From: Kaistia geumhonensis
GTDB taxonomy: Bacteria > Pseudomonadota > Alphaproteobacteria > Rhizobiales > Kaistiaceae
Assembly: GCF_030815145.1 (NCBI RefSeq)
Contig: NZ_JAUSWJ010000001.1
Location: forward strand, 3,834,501 to 3,898,500
Reading direction: 5' to 3'
DNA: 64,000 bases
Every line of letters starts with the position of its first letter. Position 1 is the stretch's first letter. Below, one piece after another: positions 20,199-29,999 of this stretch. Both the position numbers and the translations under genes were made by a program. Under the pieces are notes generated by a model. The model searched no databases and was not told the DNA's origin. It worked only from the letters and a program-made list of their open reading frames with translations.

Positions 20199-21017
20199 AT
20201 GACGACCGCCTCCCCGAGAAGATCCGACGTCGCGCTTGCCGAGGCGCTCGTGCCGACCGTGCTCGCGGCAGGCGCCGCCGTCATGGAGATTTATCGCCGC
20301 GATTTCGCCGTCGAGACCAAGGGCGATGCCTCGCCTGTCACCGAGGCCGACAAGCTGGCCGAGGCGATCATCCTCGCCGACCTCGCCCGCCTGGCCCCGG
20401 AGATTCCCGTCGTCGCCGAGGAATCCTGCGCGGCGGGCGTCATTCCCGACGTGGCCGACGCGTTCTTCCTCGTCGATCCGGTGGACGGGACGCGCGAGTT
20501 CATCCAGCGCAACGGCGATTTCACGGTCAATGTCGCACTGGTGCGAGGCGGCGTTCCCGTGGTCGGCCTCGTGCTGGCGCCGGCCCGCTCGCGCCTCTTC
20601 CTCGGCGTCGTCGGGGAGGGGGCCGCGATGCTGACGATCGAGGACGGACGTGTGATCGGCCGTGTCGCCATCGAGGCGGTGCAGGCGGCCGACGGTTCCC
20701 CGCGCATCATCGCCAGCCGTTCCCATCGCACGCCGGAGACCGATGCCTTCATCGCCGGCCATCCCGGCGCCTCGATCGTCGCGGCCGGCTCTTCGCTCAA
20801 ATTCTGCCTGATGGCGGCGGGGGAGGCCGATCTCTATCCCCGCCTCGGCCCCACCATGCAGTGGGACACCGCCGCCGGCGACGCGGTCCTGCGCGCGGCC
20901 GGCGGCATGGTGACTGATATGGACGGCCGGCCGCTCTCATACGGGCCGAACGGCGCGGCCGGCACGGCCGCCTATGCCAATCCATGGTTCCTGGCCCGCG
21001 GGGCGGACAAAGCCTAA
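20199..21017 (+). CDS. cysQ: 3'(2'),5'-bisphosphate nucleotidase CysQ
   Basis: 272 residues of the inositol-monophosphatase superfamily. It removes the 3' phosphate from PAP (and PAPS), recycling the by-product of sulfotransfer and PAPS reduction. Metal-binding motifs are VAEES (E of motif 1), DPVDGTREFIQR and the later WDTAAGDAVLRAAGG. The start at 20199 was chosen because upstream codons are low in family similarity. It precedes cysD and cysNC on the same strand, so the three probably form a PAPS production and clean-up set. Confidence 0.92.
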   Translation: MTTASPRRSDVALAEALVPTVLAAGAAVMEIYRRDFAVETKGDASPVTEADKLAEAIILADLARLAPEIPVVAEESCAAGVIPDVADAFFLVDPVDGTREFIQRNGDFTVNVALVRGGVPVVGLVLAPARSRLFLGVVGEGAAMLTIEDGRVIGRVAIEAVQAADGSPRIIASRSHRTPETDAFIAGHPGASIVAAGSSLKFCLMAAGEADLYPRLGPTMQWDTAAGDAVLRAAGGMVTDMDGRPLSYGPNGAAGTAAYANPWFLARGADKA

Positions 21018-21170
21018 GACGATCAAGTTCATCGTGTTAGTGGAAATCGGGTTCCACCGAAACGCCCCGTCGCGCCAAGCGGAGTGGCGATCCGGCCGAT
21101 AAACGCGACGCCCGTGCTTGAGAGCGACCTCCTGCGAAGACTAGTTTTCTTCTCGCAAGGAGCTCGCCTT

Positions 21171-22079
21171 ATGTCGTCCCCGCTGAAGCCGCATCTTCGC
21201 CGCCTCGAGGCCGAGGCCATCTTCATCATGCGCGAGGTGGTGGCGAATTTCACCAAGCCGGTGATGCTCTATTCGATCGGCAAGGATTCGTCGGTCATGC
21301 TGCATCTGGCGATGAAGGCCTTTCATCCTGCGCGGCCGCCCTTTCCACTGTTGCACATCGATACGACGTGGAAGTTTCGCGAGATGATCTCGTTTCGCGA
21401 CGAGACGGCGCGCCGGCTCGGGCTCGATCTCATCGTTCATACCAATGAGGACGGTCGCGCGGCGGGCATCAATCCGTTCGATCACGGTTCGTCCAACTAT
21501 ACCCAGGTGATGAAGACCGAGGCGCTGAAGCAGGCGCTCGGGGCCGGCGGCTATGACGCGGCCTTCGGCGGGGCCCGGCGCGACGAGGAAAAGAGCCGCG
21601 CCAAGGAGCGGGTATTCTCGTTCCGCACCGGCAGCCATGGCTGGGACCCGAAGAACCAGCGTCCCGAACTCTGGTCGCTCTACAACACCCGCATCGCGCC
21701 GGGGGAGTCGATCCGCGTGTTCCCGCTCTCCAACTGGACCGAGCTCGACATCTGGGAATACATCCTCGCCGAGAACATCCCGATCGTGCCGCTCTATCTC
21801 TCCGCCGAGCGGCCGGTCGTCACGCGCTCCGGCCAGCTCATCATGGCGGACGACGCGCGCATGCGCCTGCTGCCGGGCGAGGTGCCGCAGAAGCGGCGCG
21901 TCCGCTTCCGTACGCTCGGCTGCTACCCGCTGACCGCCGCGGTCGAGTCGGAGGCCGATACGGTCGAGGACATCGTCGCCGAGATGCTGCTGGCAACGAC
22001 CTCCGAGCGGCAGGGGCGGCTGATCGACCACGACGAGTCCGGTTCGATGGAAAAGAAGAAGCGCGAGGGATATTTCTGA
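21171..22079 (+). CDS. cysD: Sulfate adenylyltransferase subunit 2 (CysD/NodP)
   Basis: 302 residues, ATP-pyrophosphatase (PP-loop) family. It forms adenosine 5'-phosphosulfate from sulfate and ATP with the GTPase subunit CysN. The PP-loop [13 protein letters not shown] and the conserved [14 protein letters not shown] segment are intact. AAGGAG (21157-21162) sits 8 nt before the ATG at 21171, which rules out the longer frame from 21084. The stop overlaps the next ATG by one base (TGATG), so CysD and CysNC are translationally coupled. Confidence 0.97.
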   Translation: MSSPLKPHLRRLEAEAIFIMREVVANFTKPVMLYSIGKDSSVMLHLAMKAFHPARPPFPLLHIDTTWKFREMISFRDETARRLGLDLIVHTNEDGRAAGINPFDHGSSNYTQVMKTEALKQALGAGGYDAAFGGARRDEEKSRAKERVFSFRTGSHGWDPKNQRPELWSLYNTRIAPGESIRVFPLSNWTELDIWEYILAENIPIVPLYLSAERPVVTRSGQLIMADDARMRLLPGEVPQKRRVRFRTLGCYPLTAAVESEADTVEDIVAEMLLATTSERQGRLIDHDESGSMEKKKREGYF

Positions 22080-23995
22080 TGGCCGAGCCGCTCACCCTCG
22101 CGCCCGAGGCGGTTCGTTCCGCGCGCAGCCTCGCCCTCGGCGATGCCGACAAGAGCCTCCTGCGTTTCATCACCTGCGGCAGCGTCGACGACGGCAAGTC
22201 GACGCTGATCGGCCGCCTGCTCTACGATTCCAAGCGTCTCTTCGAGGACCAGATCGCTGCGCTCGAGAAGGACTCGCGCCGCTTCGGCACGGTCGGCGAC
22301 GACATGGACCTCGCGCTGCTGGTCGACGGGCTCGAGGCCGAGCGCGAGCAGGGCATCACGATCGACGTCGCCTATCGCTTCTTCGCCACCGAGAAGCGCA
22401 AGTTCATCGTCGCCGATACGCCGGGCCACGAGCAGTACACGCGCAACATGGCGACCGGCGCCTCGACGGCCGATCTCGCGGTGCTGCTGATCGACGCGCG
22501 CAAGGGCATCCTGCCGCAGACGCGCCGGCATGCGACGATCGCCTCGCTGCTCGGCATCCGCCATGTCGTGCTCGCCATCAACAAGATCGATCTCGTCGGC
22601 TTCGACCGTTCCGTCTATGACGCGATCGTCGCGGCCTTCGACGCCGATGCCGGCAACTACACCTTTTCGAGCCGCGTCGCGATCCCGATCTCGGCTCGCT
22701 TCGGCGACAATGTCAGCAGCCAGAGCCCGGCAATGCCGTGGTATCGCGGTCCGACGCTGATCGAGCATCTGGAGGGCGTCGAACTCGCCGCCGACGGCGC
22801 GGCCGCAAAGCCGCTTCGCTTTCCTGTGCAATGGGTGAACCGGCCCGATCTCAGCTTCCGCGGCTATGCCGGCACGATCGCCGCCGGTGCGGTGCGGTGC
22901 GGCGACGAGGTCGTCGTGGCGCGGACCGGCCAGGCGGCGCGCGTGGAGCGCATCGTCACCCATGACGGCGATCTCGCGAGCGCGGAGGCGGAGGCCGCTG
23001 TGACCCTGACGCTCGACCGCGAGATCGACGTGTCGCGCGGCGATCTGCTGGTGCCGTCCGATGCACGTCCGGAAGTCGCCGATCAGTTCGCGGCTCATCT
23101 CATCTGGATGGCCGACGAGCCGATGCTGCCCGGCCGACCCTATCTCATGAAGATCGGCACCCGCATCGTGGGCGCCGCCGTGACCGAGCTCAAGCACCGC
23201 GTCGAGATGGATACGCTGAAGCCGCTCGCCGCCAAGACGCTGGCGCTCAACGATATCGGCTTCGCCAACCTCTCGACCGCCGAGCCGATCGCCTTCGACG
23301 CCTATGACGACAACCGCACCACCGGCGCGTTCATCCTCATCGATCGGTTCACCAACCAGACCGTCGCCGCGGGCCTGATCCGCTTCGGCCTGCGCCGCGC
23401 GACCAATATCCACCGACAGGCGCTCGCGGTCGACAAGGCGTCGCGCGCCGGTGCCAAGGGCCAGAAGCCGGCCGTGCTCTGGTTCACGGGCCTCTCCGGT
23501 GCCGGCAAGTCGACCATCGCCAATCTCGTCGAGCAGAAACTGCATCTCGCCGGGCGACATACCTATCTGCTCGATGGCGACAATGTCCGCCACGGCCTCA
23601 ACCGCGACCTCGGCTTCACCGATGCCGACCGGGTCGAGAACATCCGCCGCGTCGCCGAGACGGCGAAGCTGTTCGTCGATGCCGGCCTCATCGTGCTCGC
23701 CTCCTTCATCTCGCCCTTCCGGTCGGAGCGCCAACTGGCACGCGATCTCGTCGAGGCGGGGGAGTTCGTCGAGATCTTCGTCGACACGCCGCTTGAGACA
23801 GCCGAGGCGCGCGATCCGAAGGGCCTCTACCGCAAGGCGCGCGAGGGCAAGATCAGGAATTTCACCGGTATCGACAGCCCCTACGAGCGACCGGAAGATC
23901 CCGAGCTGCGCCTGTCCGCCGAGGACGGCGACGCCGAAGCTCAGGCCGACCGCGTCGTCGCCTATCTCGTCGCGCGCGGTATCGTCCCGCGGTGA
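22079..23995 (+). CDS. cysNC: Bifunctional sulfate adenylyltransferase subunit 1 / APS kinase (CysNC, NodQ-type)
   Basis: 638 residues. The N-terminal EF-Tu-like GTPase (about 1-450) has GSVDDGKST (34-42), [11 protein letters not shown] and NKIDL, and drives APS synthesis with CysD. The C-terminal APS kinase domain (about 460-638) has Walker [10 protein letters not shown] (471-479) and makes PAPS from APS. This fusion is the NodQ architecture common in rhizobia, where PAPS can feed sulfation as well as reduction. No PAPS reductase (cysH) or sulfotransferase gene is in the window. Confidence 0.97.
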   Translation: MAEPLTLAPEAVRSARSLALGDADKSLLRFITCGSVDDGKSTLIGRLLYDSKRLFEDQIAALEKDSRRFGTVGDDMDLALLVDGLEAEREQGITIDVAYRFFATEKRKFIVADTPGHEQYTRNMATGASTADLAVLLIDARKGILPQTRRHATIASLLGIRHVVLAINKIDLVGFDRSVYDAIVAAFDADAGNYTFSSRVAIPISARFGDNVSSQSPAMPWYRGPTLIEHLEGVELAADGAAAKPLRFPVQWVNRPDLSFRGYAGTIAAGAVRCGDEVVVARTGQAARVERIVTHDGDLASAEAEAAVTLTLDREIDVSRGDLLVPSDARPEVADQFAAHLIWMADEPMLPGRPYLMKIGTRIVGAAVTELKHRVEMDTLKPLAAKTLALNDIGFANLSTAEPIAFDAYDDNRTTGAFILIDRFTNQTVAAGLIRFGLRRATNIHRQALAVDKASRAGAKGQKPAVLWFTGLSGAGKSTIANLVEQKLHLAGRHTYLLDGDNVRHGLNRDLGFTDADRVENIRRVAETAKLFVDAGLIVLASFISPFRSERQLARDLVEAGEFVEIFVDTPLETAEARDPKGLYRKAREGKIRNFTGIDSPYERPEDPELRLSAEDGDAEAQADRVVAYLVARGIVPR

Positions 23996-24069
23996 GGGCC
24001 GCTCTCGTGGTCCCTTAACTTCATCCCCGCCCGCCGGCATGCTACCGTCGGTAGACAGGCGGGGCGGAT

Positions 24070-25011
24070 ATGTACGAGACCAACCGGACGGACCCGATCG
24101 AGGAAGGCCTGTTCAATACGCTCCTGCACGGGCTGTTCGATTTCAGCCCGCTGGCCATCTGCGTCTCGACGACCGACTCCGAGGCCTCGCGGTATGTGAA
24201 GGTCAACGACGCGTATCTGAGGCTCGTCGGCCGCAGTCGGGAGTTTCTGGACGCTCGGCCGATGCAGTCGGCAGGGGCCGTCATCGACGATGCACGGCGA
24301 GCGCGCCGGCAGAAGCTGCTGGCGACGGTGGGCCGCTACGAGCTGGAGGAGGTGGAGATCCGGCGCGCCGATGGCGTGATCCTCTCCACACTCATCTCGG
24401 CCCAGCGATTCGTGGCCGACGGGCGTGCCTTCGATATCGAGATGATCATCGACGTGACCGAGCGCAAGCGCGCCGAGGCGGCGCTGTGGCGTCTCGCGCA
24501 TATCGACAGCCTGACGGGCCTTCCGAATCGCGGTCATTTCATCGACGCCCTCACCGCGGCGGTGGCGCAGCGCAGCGGGGGCGTACTCGCCCTCGCGATC
24601 ATCGACATCGATTTCTTCAAGCAGATCAACGACAATCTCGGTCATCTGACCGGCGACGGCGTGCTGGTCGAGGCCGCCTCGCGCCTTCATGGCGCAGTTG
24701 GCCAGGCGGGCATGGTCGGCCGGCTCGGCGGCGACGAGTTCGCCGTTCTCGTCCACGATGCTGCCGATCGCCGCGCGGTGCACCGGCTTTTCGACGAGGT
24801 CGGCGCCGTCATCAACAATGGAGCGCCGCTGCTGGCCGAAGCCGGCGGCCTCCGGTCGACGGTGACGATCGGATTCGCCTTCATGCCGGACGACGCCGGC
24901 GACGCCGACGGTCTGATGCGCGCCGCCGATATCGCCCTTTATCGCGGAAAGCGGGGCGGGCGCGCCGCGGTGGTGGCGTTCAGGCCCGAAATGGAGCCAC
25001 GCTCTTCCTGA
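24070..25011 (+). CDS. PAS-GGDEF diguanylate cyclase
   Basis: 313 residues, soluble. An N-terminal PAS domain (about 15-135, with NDAYLRLVGRSREFL) joins a GGDEF domain (about 140-305). The active-site motif RLGGDEF is intact, as is LTGLPNR at the domain start, so c-di-GMP synthesis is likely. No RxxD inhibitory site is evident before GGDEF. The PAS signal is unknown and there is no transmembrane segment. It follows cysNC by 74 nt and is convergent with the next gene (7 nt), so it is probably a single-gene unit. Confidence 0.9.
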   Translation: MYETNRTDPIEEGLFNTLLHGLFDFSPLAICVSTTDSEASRYVKVNDAYLRLVGRSREFLDARPMQSAGAVIDDARRARRQKLLATVGRYELEEVEIRRADGVILSTLISAQRFVADGRAFDIEMIIDVTERKRAEAALWRLAHIDSLTGLPNRGHFIDALTAAVAQRSGGVLALAIIDIDFFKQINDNLGHLTGDGVLVEAASRLHGAVGQAGMVGRLGGDEFAVLVHDAADRRAVHRLFDEVGAVINNGAPLLAEAGGLRSTVTIGFAFMPDDAGDADGLMRAADIALYRGKRGGRAAVVAFRPEMEPRSS

Positions 25012-25018
25012 GCGCGCC

Positions 25019-26248
25019 TCAGGGGAGGACGTCGATCGTCACCGAACGGATGTCGGCCGCGGTTCCGTCGCCGGGAATTCCGGGCTCGATCAGGAGCGAG
25101 TCGCCCTCCGCGCCCGTTCGTTCCGCGGGTACGGTCCAGTCGAGGACAAGCGCCTGGAAATCGTCGGTGAGCTTCTGGTCGGACCAGGGGCTGAGGCGCC
25201 GTCCGTTCTGATAGGCGAAGCGCAGTGCATCCGCAGGATCGTCCGGTGCCGCGCGGGCGACGACGAGAATGCGGACATGCTTGCCGGCAATCCGCTGATA
25301 AACGCCGGGACCGACGCGCAGCCGCGCGCCGTTGGAATTGGCGGACGAGGAGATGCGCACCGAGCCGCCATTCGGATAGCCGTCGAAGCGGACGGGATTG
25401 TCGGCGGTGCTGCGGAACATGCCGGGATCGCTGCCGTCGAACAGGATGAGACTCTCCGCGACGGGCCCGGAGGCCTCGGGAGAACCCGCGGCGAGAGGGG
25501 CGGCGGGCTGCAGCGCAGGATTGGCCGTTCCGACGGCCGGCTCCGTTGCGGTCGGGGCGGGCTCGGAAGGTGCCTCGGCCGAAGCGGCGCCGGGCGCGCC
25601 CGGCGACGGCGGTTCGCTTTCGGCAGCCGGCTCGGCCGGCGTCGCCGCTGCTGGTGAATCGCTGGCGGGCGAGGCCATGGGCTCAGCCGGTCGCGGCTCG
25701 GCTTCGACGGCCGGGGCCGCCGCAGCGGGCGGCGCCTCCGCCATCTGCTGGCGCGACGGCTCGCGGGCGAGATAAACGAGAAACGCCGCGCCGGCCGCGA
25801 CGATCACGAGCGCGAGGACCACGGCCGCGATCCGCCCCATCGCGGAGGCGGGCGCAATCGCCGGCGTTTCCTCGACGCCATCGTCACGGACGTCGAGCTC
25901 GCCATCGTCGAGTTCGAACGGACCCTCGTCGGGCTCCTCGTCGACGAATTCCTCTTCGCCCGCTTCGTACTCGTCCGTGAAGTCGGATGCGGCGGGGGAG
26001 TCCGGCGCTGGGGCCGGCACTGCGGCCGGTGCGGGCGGCGCGGCATATTCCGCCTCGAGCCGGCGTATGATGGTATCGAGCTCGTCGATCTTGCCCTCGA
26101 TCTCGGCCGCGCTGAGCGGTGGCTCGTAGACCGCGAGCAGCCGCATCATCTGGGAGCGGACATCGCCGAATGCGCGGCGTCGTCCCTCGCGGTCCGATGG
26201 ATCGAGCTCGGCGACCGCGCGCCGGAGGACGGTTTCGAGATGGGTCAT
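25019..26248 (-). CDS. Unknown one-TM protein with Pro/Ala/Glu-rich linkers (N-domain shared with the gene at 39976)
   Basis: 409 residues; function not recognised. Residues 1-68 form a helical domain (VLRRAVAELD ... PPLSAAEIEGKIDELDTIIRRLEAEYA). An acidic stretch (about 95-125) leads to a single TM segment (about 137-160), then a Pro/Ala/Glu-rich linker (about 165-270) and a globular C-terminal domain (about 275-409) that looks periplasmic. The N-terminal domain aligns with that of the 611-residue protein at 39976, including VL-RAV, PPL--AEI and IRR-E. It lies between the GGDEF gene and ppk2 (same strand as ppk2). Confidence 0.8.
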   Translation of the reverse strand: MTHLETVLRRAVAELDPSDREGRRRAFGDVRSQMMRLLAVYEPPLSAAEIEGKIDELDTIIRRLEAEYAAPPAPAAVPAPAPDSPAASDFTDEYEAGEEEFVDEEPDEGPFELDDGELDVRDDGVEETPAIAPASAMGRIAAVVLALVIVAAGAAFLVYLAREPSRQQMAEAPPAAAAPAVEAEPRPAEPMASPASDSPAAATPAEPAAESEPPSPGAPGAASAEAPSEPAPTATEPAVGTANPALQPAAPLAAGSPEASGPVAESLILFDGSDPGMFRSTADNPVRFDGYPNGGSVRISSSANSNGARLRVGPGVYQRIAGKHVRILVVARAAPDDPADALRFAYQNGRRLSPWSDQKLTDDFQALVLDWTVPAERTGAEGDSLLIEPGIPGDGTAADIRSVTIDVLP

Positions 26249-26317
26249 GATTCGACCGCGGACCCTATGCCATCCGCTCCTTCGTGGCGAGCCGGCCGGG
26301 ATGCCCCGCCGACGGCG

Positions 26318-27340
26318 TCATTTTCTCGACAGGATCGACGGCCCGAGGCCGAGAATGCGAGGATCGGGCTTGTCGACGACCTTCGCGTCGCGGCCGGGAT
26401 AGTCGACGCTGGCGAGCACCTGGCGGATGATGGCGAGGCGGGCGCGCCGCTTGTCGTTGGCGAGCACGACGGTCCAGGGCGCATGCTCGGCGTGGCAGGC
26501 ATCCAGCATCTCGTCGCGGGCCTTCGTGTAGTCGTCCCAGCGGTCCAGCGCGGCATAATCGATCGGTGACAGCTTCCAGATCTTCAGCGGATTGTGGCGC
26601 CGCTCGTGGAAGCGCTTCATCTGCGTCTCCCGGCCGATATCGAGCCAGAACTTGAAGAGAATAAGGCCGGACTCGACGAGCAGGCCCTCGAAGCGGGGCA
26701 CCTGCTTCAGGAAGGCCTTGTGTTCCGCGGGCGTGCAGAAGCCCATCACCTTCTCGACACCGGCGCGATTGTACCAGGAGCGGTCGAAGGTCACGATCTC
26801 GCCGGCGGTCGGCATCTCCGCGACATAACGCTGGAAATACCATTGCCCCGCCTCGGTTTCGGTCGGCTTCGGCAACGCGACGTCGCGGGCATGGCGGGGA
26901 TTGAGATATTGCCGGAAGGCGAAGATCGCGCCGCCCTTGCCGGCGGCGTCGCGTCCCTCGAAGACGAGCACCAGCTTGAGACCGGCGGTCTGGACATGGT
27001 GTTGCAGCTTGACGAGCTCGATCTGAAGCGTCTCCAGCTCTTTGTCGTAGTCCTCGCTCTTCATCGTCTTGTCGTAGGGATAGCCGCCGGATTTCAGCGC
27101 CTTCTTGTCGACCCAGTCCGGCAGGACGGGATCGTCGAGATCGAAGCGGCCGTGGCTGGTTTCGATCGGCGCGGCGTCCTCGGTCGGCTCCAGCTGCGGC
27201 GGCAGCGTGTCGGCGCGCGGACGAGGCCCGGTCGCGCCACCGCCCTCCATCTCTTGCGCCGGCGCGTCGATCGTGGCCGGAGCGGCGTTCTCCTTGCCGG
27301 CTTCCTTGCGCTTGCCGCTCTTCCGGTCGCCTTTCGACAT
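26318..27340 (-). CDS. ppk2: Polyphosphate kinase 2
   Basis: 340 residues, PPK2 family. It moves phosphate between polyphosphate and nucleoside diphosphates in the cytoplasm. Walker A is [10 protein letters not shown] (128-137, K135), and the Walker B/lid motif DRSWYNR starts at D186. The first 65 residues are a charged, low-complexity extension. An antisense-free start at 27340 is preceded by AGGAAGAAG. It is divergent from phoR (about 100 nt between starts), which links polyphosphate metabolism to the phosphate regulon. Direct PhoB control is possible but not shown. Confidence 0.93.
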   Translation of the reverse strand: MSKGDRKSGKRKEAGKENAAPATIDAPAQEMEGGGATGPRPRADTLPPQLEPTEDAAPIETSHGRFDLDDPVLPDWVDKKALKSGGYPYDKTMKSEDYDKELETLQIELVKLQHHVQTAGLKLVLVFEGRDAAGKGGAIFAFRQYLNPRHARDVALPKPTETEAGQWYFQRYVAEMPTAGEIVTFDRSWYNRAGVEKVMGFCTPAEHKAFLKQVPRFEGLLVESGLILFKFWLDIGRETQMKRFHERRHNPLKIWKLSPIDYAALDRWDDYTKARDEMLDACHAEHAPWTVVLANDKRRARLAIIRQVLASVDYPGRDAKVVDKPDPRILGLGPSILSRK

Positions 27341-27441
27341 CGCTTCTTCCTCCCGGCTTTTCCGAAGCCGCGGATTCTGTCACAGACGTCACGTGTTTGT
27401 CCCGCATCACATGCGAAGCTCGTCGCTTGGGCGATAGGCGC

Positions 27442-28791
27442 ATGGTCGGTCTGGAAAGCGACATGGCGGACGAGGCGGCAGAAGCGAAGCAGTCGAGCGT
27501 CGGAGGGTTCTTCGCCCGCCTGGCGGCCGGCCGCATGCTGCTCATCGGCCTTGCCGGCATCCTCGCGCTGCTCGTTTTCACCGAGGCGGCCACGCTGACA
27601 TCCGCAGCGCTGATCTTTTTCTCGGTCGCGCTGATGCTGGGCGCCCTGCCGCTCGCTGTGGCCTCGTCCGCCGACAGGCCGTCGATCCGCCGCCTCGCGC
27701 AGCGCGCGCCGCCTTCGGTGTGGCCGGAGACCAGCCTCAAAAGGATGGCGGATGCTCTGCCGGAGCCCTGCATCATTCTCGATCGGCGTGGCTATGTGCG
27801 CTACCAGAACCGCCTCGCCGAGAACGCCTTTCCCATCCGGCCCGGCGATCCGCTGACCTTCCGCCTGCGCGCGCCCGACCTCGTCGCCGCCTATGAGCGC
27901 GTCGCGGCGGGGGGGCGGGCCGAACGCCTGGAATTCGCCGAGCGCGTTCCGACCGAACGCTGGTACGACGCGTGGTTCGCGCCGGTCGAGGCGCGGGAAG
28001 GGGAGGGCCGCGGCGGCTTCGTCATCCTGCTCTTTTCCGACAAGACCGAGCAGCGGCGCAGCGAGAAGATCCGCGTCGACTTCGTCGCGAACGCCAGTCA
28101 CGAATTGCGCACGCCGCTCGCCTCGCTCGCCGGCTTCATCGAGACGCTGCAGGGACCCGCCCGCGACGACGCGGCGGCGCGCCAGCGGTTCCTCGGCATC
28201 ATGCACGAGCAGGCGACGCGGATGAGCCGCCTCATCGACGACCTCCTGTCGCTTTCGCGCATCGAGATGAAGGCGCATATGCGGCCCGAGGCGCCGGTCG
28301 ATCTGGTGCCGGTGCTCTCCGGCGTCGTCGCGGCGATGGAGCCGCTGGCGCGCGAGCAGCAGGTGGCGATCGAGAGCGCCTTGACGGAGGCTCCGGTGAT
28401 CGTCGCCGGCGACCGTGACGAACTGGTGCAGGTCTTCCAGAACCTCGTCGAGAATGCCTGCAAATATGGTCGCTCCGGCGGGCGGGTCCTCGTTGAGATG
28501 ACGCCGCCGGCGGGCGAGGAAGGACCGCGCGTGACGGTCCGCGATTTCGGTCCCGGCATCTCCGCCGAGCACTTGCCGCGCCTGACGGAGCGGTTCTATC
28601 GTGCCTCGGAAGGTGGCGGCTCGACCCGGGGAACGGGTCTCGGGCTCGCGATCGTGAAGCACATTCTCAACCGGCATCGCGCCCGTCTCCTGATCGAGAG
28701 CCAGCCGGGACAAGGCGCCGCGTTCAGTGTCGAGTTCCCGGCCCAGCGACGCGCGCCGGATTTCGATCAATCCGTCAAAAGCGAAAAATGA
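27442..28791 (+). CDS. phoR: Phosphate-regulon sensor histidine kinase PhoR
   Basis: About 449 residues from ATG 27442; an alternative ATG at 27463 (after GGAAAG) would remove 7 residues. Two membrane segments (about 22-60) are followed by a PAS domain (about 95-205), HisKA with VANASHELRTPLASL (H220), and a HATPase domain with NLVENACKYG, DFGPGIS and GTGLGLAIVKH. No large periplasmic sensor domain is present, as usual for PhoR, which senses through PstSCAB-PhoU. It heads the run phoR-pstSCAB-phoU-phoB. Confidence 0.93.
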   Translation: MVGLESDMADEAAEAKQSSVGGFFARLAAGRMLLIGLAGILALLVFTEAATLTSAALIFFSVALMLGALPLAVASSADRPSIRRLAQRAPPSVWPETSLKRMADALPEPCIILDRRGYVRYQNRLAENAFPIRPGDPLTFRLRAPDLVAAYERVAAGGRAERLEFAERVPTERWYDAWFAPVEAREGEGRGGFVILLFSDKTEQRRSEKIRVDFVANASHELRTPLASLAGFIETLQGPARDDAAARQRFLGIMHEQATRMSRLIDDLLSLSRIEMKAHMRPEAPVDLVPVLSGVVAAMEPLAREQQVAIESALTEAPVIVAGDRDELVQVFQNLVENACKYGRSGGRVLVEMTPPAGEEGPRVTVRDFGPGISAEHLPRLTERFYRASEGGGSTRGTGLGLAIVKHILNRHRARLLIESQPGQGAAFSVEFPAQRRAPDFDQSVKSEK

Positions 28792-28803
28792 CAAAGGCTT
28801 ACG

Positions 28804-28832
28804 CTGTCATAAAAGCGTATTGCGCCTGTCAT
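28804..28832 (+). promoter_or_regulatory. PhoB-type site (Pho box) upstream of pstS
   Basis: Two exact CTGTCAT elements at 28804-28810 and 28826-28832, spaced 22 bp, that is two 11-bp turns. The 11-mers CTGTCATAAAA and CTGTCATAGAA flank a degenerate middle unit. PhoB binds 11-bp direct repeats of the form CTGTCAT plus four A/T-rich bases. The site lies about 100 nt before the pstS start, just after phoR. Confidence 0.75.
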
Positions 28833-28933
28833 AGAACCATTACCTGCGAACTCTAGGGTCCGGCCTGCGCCCGGATGTTGCGGTGCGGAAACCGCTCGGG
28901 CTCAGAACAATGACTCCACCAGGGAGATGGTCA

Positions 28934-29986
28934 GTGAAACTCACGAACATCGCAATTGCGGCCGGCCTCGCCGTCGCCGCTTTCGGCATCGGCCCCGCGG
29001 CCGCCGTCGATATCTCGGGGGCCGGCGCGACCTTCCCCTATCCGATCTACGCCAAGTGGGCCGACGCCTATAAGAAGGAAACGGGCGACAGCCTCAACTA
29101 CCAGTCGATCGGCTCCGGCGGCGGCATCAAGCAGATCCAGGCCCGCACGGTCACCTTCGGCGCCACTGACGCGCCGCTGAAGCCCGAGCAGCTCGAGAAG
29201 GACGGCCTCGTCCAGTTCCCGACCGTGATCGGCGGCGTCGTGCCGGTGATCAACGTTCCGGGCATCAAGGCGGGCGAGCTCGTGCTCGACGGCCAGACCC
29301 TCGCCGACATCTTCCAGGGCAAGATCACCAAGTGGGACGACGAGGCGATCAAGAAGCTCAACGCCGGCCTGACCCTGCCTTCGTCGGCGATCGCCGTCGT
29401 GCACCGTTCGGACGGCTCGGGCACCAGCTTCGTCTTCACGACCTATCTGTCGCAGGCCTCGAAGGCCTGGGCCGATGAGGTCGGTGCCGCGACCGCCGTC
29501 GAATGGCCGACCGGCCTCGGCGCCAAGGGCAACGAAGGTGTCGCCGCCAGCGTGACGCAGACGTCCGGCTCGATCGGCTATGTCGAATATGCCTTCGCTG
29601 CCCAGAACGGCATCCCCTATGCCAAGCTCATCAACCGCGACGGCCAGACGGTCGCCCCGGAGGCGGCGAACTTCGCGGCTGCCGCGGAGAGCGTGGACTG
29701 GGCCAATACCCCCGGCTACTACGTGATCCTGACCAACGAGCCCGGCGCCAAGTCCTGGCCGATCACCGCCGCCACCTTCATCCTGATCCCCAAGCAGCCG
29801 AAGGATGACGCCGCTGCCGCCGCCGCGCTGAAGTTCTTCAGCTGGGCCTATGCCAAGGGCGACCAGATGGCGGACGAGCTCCACTACATCCCGCTGCCCG
29901 ACAGCGTCGTCGAGAATATCAAGGCGACCTGGGCCAAGGACGTGATGGGCGCCGACGGCAAGCCGCTCTACGTCGAGACGAAGTAA
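28934..29986 (+). CDS. pstS: Phosphate ABC transporter periplasmic binding protein PstS
   Basis: 350 residues with a Sec signal peptide (KLTNIAIAAGLAVAAFGIGPAAA). The mature part begins with DISGAGATFPYPIYAKWADAYKK and contains the phosphate-binding segments SGAGATFP, SGGGIKQIQ and RSDGSGTSFVFTTYLS. The start is GTG at 28934 with AGGGAG 7 nt upstream; the longer ATG frame from 28883 would add a non-signal extension. First gene after the Pho box; a hairpin after its stop may keep its mRNA level above that of the permease genes. Confidence 0.96.
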   Translation: MKLTNIAIAAGLAVAAFGIGPAAAVDISGAGATFPYPIYAKWADAYKKETGDSLNYQSIGSGGGIKQIQARTVTFGATDAPLKPEQLEKDGLVQFPTVIGGVVPVINVPGIKAGELVLDGQTLADIFQGKITKWDDEAIKKLNAGLTLPSSAIAVVHRSDGSGTSFVFTTYLSQASKAWADEVGAATAVEWPTGLGAKGNEGVAASVTQTSGSIGYVEYAFAAQNGIPYAKLINRDGQTVAPEAANFAAAAESVDWANTPGYYVILTNEPGAKSWPITAATFILIPKQPKDDAAAAAALKFFSWAYAKGDQMADELHYIPLPDSVVENIKATWAKDVMGADGKPLYVETK

Positions 29987-29999
29987 TCCGTCACCAGGC

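Noticed and set aside
21923-24040. 705-codon minus-strand open frame
   Set aside because: Antisense to cysNC; no domain features.
27377-27392. Second Pho box between ppk2 and phoR
   Set aside because: CTGTCAC and GTCAC are present but spaced 9 bp, not 11, so the match to PhoB repeats is too weak to list as a site.
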